58,407 bases of DNA, taken from NCBI GenBank assembly GCA_964635325.1, contig CAZWOL010000010.1, positions 1-58,407 on the forward strand. The letters run 5' to 3'. A program made the translations under genes and the position numbers. A model generated the notes under the pieces. It saw only the letters and a program-made list of their open reading frames with translations, was not told the DNA's origin and did not search any database. The DNA comes from BOG-1112 sp964635325 (GTDB taxonomy: Bacteria > Bdellovibrionota_B > Oligoflexia > Oligoflexales > Bog-1112). This document shows, one piece after another, positions 52,362-58,407 of the stretch; position 1 is the first letter of the stretch; the number at the start of each line of letters is the position of its first letter.

Positions 52362-52602
52362 AGAGGGTCTGGGTCTGTTGCTCATTCGTTAGAGTAGCCA
52401 ACCTTTGTAAAATTCGATGAGGCAGCCTTGATCTGCTGAACATGTCGTAATCATTCTCACAAAAATTTCAAATTATCTATTGAACCCTTAGGTTATAGAT
52501 TTTCGACCAAGTTGCTGAATTCTGTTCTTCAGTTTGATTTCAGTGGGCCTTCATAGAATCCATTTTTTTCCGATAGATTCCCTAGATGTTGAGGATAGGG
52601 AA

Positions 52603-54384
52603 TTGGTAAAAATACAAAAAATAAAGCATTGGTATGTTGCGAGTCTGTGTTGGCTAATACTAACTCCTCTGCTTGCCTCAGATCCAGACCAAGAAGCGGT
52701 TTTAGTTCATCCCTTCCAAAATAAAAATACATGGCAAAATTCACCATCCAAACTATTGCTGTCTAACAGTCATGATTTTGCAGCTTCAGTCCAAAGTTTT
52801 TTGCGTAGCAAAATAGATCGAAGTGACATTGATATGAACGTCAAGCGCCTAGCAACGTCATCCTTAGGTCTGGCACAAAATAGCAAAGAGGTTTTGGAAT
52901 TTAATTTTTCTCACGCAGGAATTCCACTCTGTCTTGGTCAGGTTAAAGCTGTCAATGTTGCGGGACAAGTTGCATTGTTTGGAGATATTCCACAGGTCGA
53001 GGAGGGCATAGCTTCTAGTCCTGATTGGCCAGACCTTTCGCAGTCTATGCGTACAAGTGAAAATTATGCATATGACAATATGCGGGCAAGTGATGCCAAA
53101 ATTTTTCACTTTGAACGATGCTTTTATGTTGTCCAAAAAACATTGGTTCCTGTCTGGAACATGATTCTACAGATGGATGGACGTGCTTATCGCGTTTGGG
53201 CAGATGAAGACAGTGTCTATAAATGGCAGAATTTGTACTTTGATTTAGATGCAACAACACCAACCAAGATTCAAGCCTACGCTCGAGATTTGATAACGAA
53301 TGCAGATCCACAAGTCTTCACTGAAAATACTTATGGTAAGGGGGTGATGGCGAATGACTATTTCGCAACGGATCCTTCAACCAGTGAATCCAATATCAAT
53401 CGAGCATCGTCAACAGATAATACTTTCATTTATGAACCGAATAATGAGTTCTTTTCCGAGGCTTCTCTTTTTGTCCATGCGAACAATCATTTTGCTTACT
53501 TTGCTTCTCTCGGTTATGGATGGACCGAGGCTAAACCTATTACTATTAAATTTCATGCTTTAGTTGGTTCAACAAAGAATAATGCAATGTATCAGCCCGT
53601 TGATAGTGAAACTGGTAAACCCAGCATTGATGTTGGTGATGGAGATGGTGTTGTTTTGCAAAACTTGACGACGGATTCCGATGTTGTTTCGCATGAATTT
53701 GGACACCACGTTATTTTTCATACGATCCAAAGTACAGATGGAGAATCTCTTATTCTTCATGAGGGTCTCGCTGATTTCTTTGTGATGGCTCGTAACCAAG
53801 ATCCTTGTTTGGGGCATTCTATTTGTGTATCAAAAACGAGTGGTGGATGCGTTGTTCCAGGTGAATGTTTGAGATCTGCAGCAGTTTCGCTTGCCTACAA
53901 AGATGATAATTACCAATCCTATGAAGCCCACTATCGCAGTCAGGTTGTATCTGGTGTTTTGTACGACTTATGGCAGTCTATCGATTCAAAAAATGTAGCA
54001 TCCCTAGCTTACTCAGCTCTTGAAATGATGGCGAGTAACAGTGGTATTAAGCATTTTCTTTTGGGTGTCATGCTAGCGGACTATCAAATCAATAGTGGGA
54101 AAAATGCATGTACGATTTATAATGCAGCTGTTGCACGCGGATTTAGTTCATTGCTAACGGATGTTGATTGCTCAAATCTTGATTCCGTAAAGACTGCAGA
54201 GAAGAATGCAAACCTTGATGCAACACCCTCAGCACCCCAAAGTTCTAAGTCGAAGAAGAAGGGGATTCTAGGCTGTATGGGGCTGTCCCATGTCGAAGGA
54301 CCTTTTTCTATAGATCTTGGTATGCTTTTAATTTTCCTGCCTTACCTACTATTGGGACGTCGACGTTCTAAGAAGCATTCCTGA
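52603..54384 (+). CDS. Secreted zinc metalloprotease with C-terminal sorting tail
   Basis: 593 residues from TTG 52603, chosen because GAGGA precedes it and VKIQKIKHWYVASLCWLILTPLLA is then a signal peptide. HEFGHH (about 364-369) with HEGLADF about 19 residues later gives the HExxH-x18-E set of thermolysin-like (gluzincin) enzymes. The end, KKKGILGCMGLSHVEGPFSI..., is a Cys, hydrophobic helix, and RRRSKKHS, like the MYXO-CTERM/GlyGly-CTERM tripartite tails that anchor surface proteins. Confidence 0.85.
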   Translation: MVKIQKIKHWYVASLCWLILTPLLASDPDQEAVLVHPFQNKNTWQNSPSKLLLSNSHDFAASVQSFLRSKIDRSDIDMNVKRLATSSLGLAQNSKEVLEFNFSHAGIPLCLGQVKAVNVAGQVALFGDIPQVEEGIASSPDWPDLSQSMRTSENYAYDNMRASDAKIFHFERCFYVVQKTLVPVWNMILQMDGRAYRVWADEDSVYKWQNLYFDLDATTPTKIQAYARDLITNADPQVFTENTYGKGVMANDYFATDPSTSESNINRASSTDNTFIYEPNNEFFSEASLFVHANNHFAYFASLGYGWTEAKPITIKFHALVGSTKNNAMYQPVDSETGKPSIDVGDGDGVVLQNLTTDSDVVSHEFGHHVIFHTIQSTDGESLILHEGLADFFVMARNQDPCLGHSICVSKTSGGCVVPGECLRSAAVSLAYKDDNYQSYEAHYRSQVVSGVLYDLWQSIDSKNVASLAYSALEMMASNSGIKHFLLGVMLADYQINSGKNACTIYNAAVARGFSSLLTDVDCSNLDSVKTAEKNANLDATPSAPQSSKSKKKGILGCMGLSHVEGPFSIDLGMLLIFLPYLLLGRRRSKKHS

Positions 54385-54391
54385 CAAAAAT

Positions 54392-54901
54392 TCAAAGAGA
54401 AGCTGTTTTCGGAGCTTGGTGCATTTGGGATGGTTTGAAGCCTGCGAGTACATTTAGAATTGGCAAGCCATCTCGGTCATCAAAGCGTTTTTCTGCGATT
54501 CCATGGAGTTCGTATCCCATACCAATCTTATGCAAAGCACCTTGAAGTTCCATAGTTCCGATCAGCTCTTCGTGTCCTCGTGGGCTTGTTTGATGAAAAG
54601 AAAGTTGAACGGTGTACTTTTGGTTTTTATCGACTCCACGTGGCTTGCTTTTTATATGCAAGTGATTCACATAGAAATCGTCATTCTGGGCAAGTCTTGC
54701 CTTCAAAAGTAAACGCTCCATTGCTTTTGGTGCCCTAATTCTAGGTATTTTTTGCGCACTTGCTTGCTCTGAGAAAGCGGTAATACGAATACCAATGTGT
54801 ACTTTTTCAGAGTCGCGATCCTGAGCTTCTAGCGACTGCATCTGCAGAAGGCAGCCATACAAAAATAAGAATAGAGAAATGCTGGTTTTTTTTGGAAACA
54901 C
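54392..54901 (-). CDS. Unknown exported protein (169 aa)
   Basis: GTG 54901 with GGGAG upstream gives a signal peptide (FPKKTSISLFLFLYGCLLQMQSLEA); an ATG at 54946 has no such signal. FLYGC could alternatively be a lipobox. The mature part is beta-rich (YTVQLSFHQTSPRGHEELIG). Not recognised. Convergent with the metalloprotease gene by 7 bp. Confidence 0.5.
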   Translation of the reverse strand: MFPKKTSISLFLFLYGCLLQMQSLEAQDRDSEKVHIGIRITAFSEQASAQKIPRIRAPKAMERLLLKARLAQNDDFYVNHLHIKSKPRGVDKNQKYTVQLSFHQTSPRGHEELIGTMELQGALHKIGMGYELHGIAEKRFDDRDGLPILNVLAGFKPSQMHQAPKTASL

Positions 54902-55003
54902 CTTCAAACTCCCTGGGAAGCGACGTATTCTGGTTGGCAGTTGCATTTAATTATACTAAGAAGTCTCAAAGCGAAATAGGCACCTAAAAGGAAGGGAATC
55001 GTT

Positions 55004-56113
55004 GTGAAACAAAAAACTCCATTATTCGGTGTCATTCTTGCCGGTGGTAGCGGCACACGGTTTTGGCCACGTTCACGGCAAAGCTCACCAAAGCAGCTCT
55101 GTAAAATAACCGATGCAAAGCAAACAATGCTCGAACAAACTCTACAACGTTTGGATGGGTTTATTCCGGTCGAAAATAGACTCATTGTCACCCATCAAAA
55201 ACAAGCAAAGACAACGCGCTTGCTTACAAAAGCAAGTTGTGCGCATTTGCTTGCCGAACCCGAAGCTCGTAATACATCAGCAGCTCTTGCCCTTGCAGTT
55301 CTCGAAGTTCTACTGCTAACGGGCGATGACAAGACGGTGATGGTATCCTTGCATTCAGACCATGTTATTCAGGATCTAAAATCCTTTCAAAATTCTCTGA
55401 GTGAGGCAGCAGATCTTGCTGCAGAAGGCTATCTAAGTCTTGTCGGTATTGTTCCGCGAACTCCAGATACCGGTTTTGGCTATATCGAACGTGGTGATGA
55501 GATTAGAACTCAGTCTGGGAGCAAAGCTTACCGGGTCAAGAGCTTTTGGGAAAAACCTAACGCAGAAACCGCTCGTCGCTACTTAGCAACGCAGAGATTT
55601 TATTGGAACAGTGGAATTTTTGTGTGGCAGTTGCGTACCATTGCGCAAGAGTTTGCTGAAAAACTACCAAATTTGTGGCAGCCACTCTATGCGCTCTATA
55701 CTGAATTGAAAGCGCAAAATAAAACCTTTGCTGATTTGTCGACGGAGCGTTTGGGTGAAATTTATAAGACTTTGCCAGAGATTGCGATCGATAACGGGAT
55801 TTTAGAAAAAAGCTCAAATATAGTCGTTGGCGCTGGAGACTTTGGATGGAACGATGTGGGAACATGGACTGCATTGAACGAAGTCCTTCCGACGGATGCA
55901 AGTGGCAATCTTACGCAAGGAGACTCGCTGCTTCTTGAGTCTAAAAATTGTATCGTTGCAAATGACGATTTGTTCGTTGCAACATATGGTGTTCAAGATT
56001 TGATTGTTGTTGTTGACAAAGGTTGTGTACTTGTTTGTCCCAAAGACAAGGCTCAGGGGATCAAAAGCATTGTCGCTAAGCTTAAGGAAATGGGACGAGA
56101 CGATTTGATTTGA
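55004..56113 (+). CDS. manC: Mannose-1-phosphate guanylyltransferase
   Basis: 369 residues, the short form without a C-terminal isomerase domain. ILAGGSGTRFWPRSR is the nucleotide-binding loop, then SSPKQLCK, FVEKPN-like FWEKPNAE, and NSGIFVW. Makes GDP-mannose in the cytoplasm for polysaccharide or LPS. GTG start with GGAAGGGA upstream. Fits the mannosyl-type glycosyltransferase at 31038. Confidence 0.93.
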   Translation: MKQKTPLFGVILAGGSGTRFWPRSRQSSPKQLCKITDAKQTMLEQTLQRLDGFIPVENRLIVTHQKQAKTTRLLTKASCAHLLAEPEARNTSAALALAVLEVLLLTGDDKTVMVSLHSDHVIQDLKSFQNSLSEAADLAAEGYLSLVGIVPRTPDTGFGYIERGDEIRTQSGSKAYRVKSFWEKPNAETARRYLATQRFYWNSGIFVWQLRTIAQEFAEKLPNLWQPLYALYTELKAQNKTFADLSTERLGEIYKTLPEIAIDNGILEKSSNIVVGAGDFGWNDVGTWTALNEVLPTDASGNLTQGDSLLLESKNCIVANDDLFVATYGVQDLIVVVDKGCVLVCPKDKAQGIKSIVAKLKEMGRDDLI

Positions 56114-56145
56114 CCTTGCTTCGCTAGCTTGACTGAAACGCGGGA

Positions 56146-57228
56146 TCAGCTGCTTCTTATGAATTCCAAAATTGTTTTGGTCACATAATCTGCAGCTGCA
56201 AGTGATTGGTCACCGCATTGGTTTTTAGTAAAGTATGTCAAAGGCCATTTTAAGTAAATCTTGTCACTAAAACCACTATGCCCTAAGTCACACATGGTGA
56301 CTTCTTCTGCGCGGCAATGTTCTCGGCCATTGCAGAAACTTCGAAAAGAAATGCCAGAACTATCATCTTGAGTCGATGGAGCAAAGAGCAGTAGATGTTT
56401 TTTTAGATCTTTGGGAAACTCAATAGTACGAGTCCATCCATCCATGTTCACGGAGGCTACGCAGTTCTCAAGTTTAAGGCAGGCCTCGAGTGCAACCATC
56501 CCTCCATGCGAATGTCCAATGATCACAAGTTTGGTCCAATCCATATTTTGCAAACGTGAATATTTGGTGGAAGGAAGTGTCTTTGCAGCAAAGAGTAAGT
56601 CTGCAACCCAAATCTCATGCTCATTTTTACGGTATTTTGTCAGATCCGTGCGTGTTTCAGGATAGCGTTGGATAAGGTTTTCGAGACGAGCGCTTTTACG
56701 AACTATGCGTCCAAGTTGTGAATGTGTTGCAACCAAAGCTCCGAACGGAAAATCCACTCCAACGACAAAGTATCCGGACTCTGCAAGTCGCTCGGCAAGA
56801 GCGCTATGCTCTTCGACTGTGCCTCCTCCTAGTCCATGCAGAAGAAAGACAACCGGATGCTTGCCCGGTGCCACATCGAGGTTTTCTTTGCTGCGCGAAT
56901 GCGTTGGGTAAAATACGTCAATCAAGCGACGAGGCAGTCCTTTTTCTTCTGCAACAGCTTCAATGATCGCAGAACGTTTATCAAAGCCCCAATAAGCAAA
57001 GTCTTGCTTTGTGTCGTCTATAGCTGGAAACCATAAGCGTAGGTCAAGTTCTCGCTTGAGCGAATCTTCGCTGTGAGGTTCTTCGCGAGTTGTGTCGATG
57101 ATACTGAGATCTCCAATTCCAACGGTTTTCTGCAAAGCAGGTTCTTGAAATCGAAAGAGATCAAACGCATAAGTCTGAAAGGAGAGAGCTCCCATAACAA
57201 TAGAAAGAATACTTTTTGCAAACATCAT
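56146..57228 (-). CDS. Exported alpha/beta hydrolase
   Basis: About 360 residues from ATG 57228 (AAGGAAAGC in front), where MMFAKSILSIVMGALSFQTYA is a signal peptide. VVFLLHGLGGG is the oxyanion part, and nucleophile Ser is in IIGHSHGGM. GHSGFSD supplies the His. The outline (dienelactone/PAF-acetylhydrolase-like) suggests an esterase acting outside the cytoplasm. The substrate is unknown. Confidence 0.85.
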   Translation of the reverse strand: MMFAKSILSIVMGALSFQTYAFDLFRFQEPALQKTVGIGDLSIIDTTREEPHSEDSLKRELDLRLWFPAIDDTKQDFAYWGFDKRSAIIEAVAEEKGLPRRLIDVFYPTHSRSKENLDVAPGKHPVVFLLHGLGGGTVEEHSALAERLAESGYFVVGVDFPFGALVATHSQLGRIVRKSARLENLIQRYPETRTDLTKYRKNEHEIWVADLLFAAKTLPSTKYSRLQNMDWTKLVIIGHSHGGMVALEACLKLENCVASVNMDGWTRTIEFPKDLKKHLLLFAPSTQDDSSGISFRSFCNGREHCRAEEVTMCDLGHSGFSDKIYLKWPLTYFTKNQCGDQSLAAADYVTKTILEFIRSS

Positions 57229-57248
57229 GCTTTCCTTCTTTTGATGGA

Positions 57249-58407
57249 CTAGACTTCTTGACTGTAAGTGAGGAAGATTTGAAGGTTGGAATTTTTCTTC
57301 CTCCACTTATAAGTATTGCTCGCATTGGTTGAAAAAGATCCGGAGAAGTTCAGTTCTTTTTCTGCTTCATACAGGATGCCAAAATCAATTATAGATTTTT
57401 GGTTCATTTTGTAGCCAGCTCCAAGTGCATATTGCCATTGGGGCATTCCGTATCCCATTGCATTTGAAAATTCAATGAGTGCCTTAGGAGTCGAATGACC
57501 TTGGTAAGTGACCATTTGATCACCATCTACACCCTCTGTTTTAGGGTAGACGCTCGATACATAGTAAAGACCAGCACGTGCGATCCATTCCTCACAAACA
57601 CTGTACTGCCCTCCTAATGAAAATGTGTGTTGGTTTTTCCATCCGAGTTGCTTGTAGTTTTCCGTATGTTCCCAAACCACATAGCGATATTTAAATCCGT
57701 AAGAGAAAGTCTCGTAGTTGCGTCCAAGACCAAGCGAGAGCTGCGAAGGTGTTCCCACTCGAATATTGTATTCACTGTTATCAGTGATATCAAAGCCAAG
57801 CTTAGAAAAGGTTGCTGTGGTGCCAAGTATAAAGTCTGCTCCGATCACAAAAGGGCCCGGATCAAAACTTAGTCCAAATGAAGGAGTTGCTGTGAACGCA
57901 TTAGCTTTGGTGTTTTTTTCACCAAAATTATTAAATTTAGCTTGAGCACCTACAAGATTAACAGATGTTCCAAAATTCAGTTGGTCGGATATTTTGAAAG
58001 ATATAGCGAGAGGAATAGTGACAGCAGCATATTCAGAGCTTATCTTTGGAGCAGAATCTTCATAGTTATATCCAGTTCCTCCAAGAGCAAAGAGCCCGCT
58101 GCCAAATTTTATGTCATCGCTGAAATTATAGAAATATCCAACAAAGGGTATGTATGCACTATCAAGTTTGCCCTTTTCATAGTCTTGATCACCAATCGCA
58201 AAGGAGTTTGGATATTTTGCATACTCTAAACCAAGCGAGAATTTGTGGGTGCCTGGACTGGTCTTGCTAAACTGCATCATTGCAGGGTTGTCTATCACAG
58301 CATCAAACTCATTACTAAATTGCGCAACGGTAGCTCCACCCATTGAAGATGCAACATATCCCGACGAACTTTGTAAGTTGCCCTGAACTGCCCAAAGAGT
58401 TGATGGA
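57249..58407 (-). CDS. FadL/OmpP1-type outer-membrane protein, 5' end cut off
   Basis: The frame stays open to the window end, so the N-terminus is missing. SSGYVASSMGGATVAQFSNEFDAVIDNPAMM is the hatch-domain region with the NPA motif, followed by amphipathic beta strands ending ...NSNLQIFLTYSQEV. Imports long-chain fatty acids or other hydrophobic compounds. Ends 21 bp before the hydrolase start, probably one operon. Confidence 0.85.
   Translation of the reverse strand, partial: PSTLWAVQGNLQSSSGYVASSMGGATVAQFSNEFDAVIDNPAMMQFSKTSPGTHKFSLGLEYAKYPNSFAIGDQDYEKGKLDSAYIPFVGYFYNFSDDIKFGSGLFALGGTGYNYEDSAPKISSEYAAVTIPLAISFKISDQLNFGTSVNLVGAQAKFNNFGEKNTKANAFTATPSFGLSFDPGPFVIGADFILGTTATFSKLGFDITDNSEYNIRVGTPSQLSLGLGRNYETFSYGFKYRYVVWEHTENYKQLGWKNQHTFSLGGQYSVCEEWIARAGLYYVSSVYPKTEGVDGDQMVTYQGHSTPKALIEFSNAMGYGMPQWQYALGAGYKMNQKSIIDFGILYEAEKELNFSGSFSTNASNTYKWRKKNSNLQIFLTYSQEV

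Overview
The window joins about 18.5 kb of accessory DNA to about 40 kb of ordinary Gram-negative chromosome. An LPS gene (lpxD), many lipoproteins, an outer-membrane FadL-type porin, sigma-54 regulation, an rpsB-tsf-pyrH-frr cluster, an rpmF-fabD pair and a protease with a MYXO-CTERM-like tail suggest a deltaproteobacterium-like organism, perhaps of the Bdellovibrionota/Oligoflexia. This placement is inference from gene content; no 16S gene is present.

Accessory region (1-18484). The tmRNA gene (ssrA, minus strand, 18485-18836) is the anchor, and its 3' end has served as an integration target. Element B (about 8432-18484) has a tyrosine integrase ending 61 bp from ssrA and a 27-bp copy of the ssrA 3' end at its far side. 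Element A (about 436-8441) lies beyond it, has its own integrase and excisionase-like gene, and is bounded by 82-bp direct repeats with one mismatch. Repeats at 335-384 hint at a third element running off the left edge. Element A carries a plasmid-like replication initiator, a 1.6-kb AT-rich region with three long repeats and three 18-bp palindromes (probable origin), a decayed SIR2-like gene, and a nucleotidyltransferase-DUF6602 pair next to an unknown gene, which together look like a defence cargo. Element B carries a DUF559/Vsr-like unknown, a zinc-finger protein, a broken SDH_sah-type serine protease, a serine recombinase, and a four-gene operon of exported proteins and lipoproteins that ends in the recombinase.

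Chromosomal region. 19-24.7 kb: an alpha/beta hydrolase that lacks the nucleophile, a large membrane protein resembling DUF4175, a small basic protein, and a heme/Fe-S membrane oxidoreductase of the ETF:menaquinone oxidoreductase type. 24.8-29.6 kb: rpmF-fabD facing rpsB-tsf-pyrH-frr. 29.6-34.5 kb: a sigma-54 activator divergent from a glycosyltransferase and a polyprenyl-phosphate sugar transferase (exopolysaccharide), then an OmpR-type regulator. 34.5-43.7 kb: lytic transglycosylase, exported unknowns, tRNA-Ala(GGC), a VKOR-DsbA fusion, small unknown proteins, a Bfd-like protein, a receiver-PilZ protein and an rRNA uracil methyltransferase. 43.7-50 kb: dapD, an oligopeptide-binding protein, a sterol-desaturase-family enzyme, lpxD and a large acyl-CoA dehydrogenase. 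50-58.4 kb: a lipoprotein with an apparent Ulp1-type cysteine-protease site and an IQ-like motif, a secreted zinc metalloprotease with a C-terminal sorting tail, manC, a secreted hydrolase and a FadL-type porin cut by the window end.

Linked functions: the acyl-CoA dehydrogenase, the Fe-S oxidoreductase and the FadL porin together suggest fatty-acid uptake and beta-oxidation feeding electrons to quinone. manC, the glycosyltransferase and the sugar-phosphate transferase point to surface polysaccharide. The two exported proteases suggest interaction with other cells.
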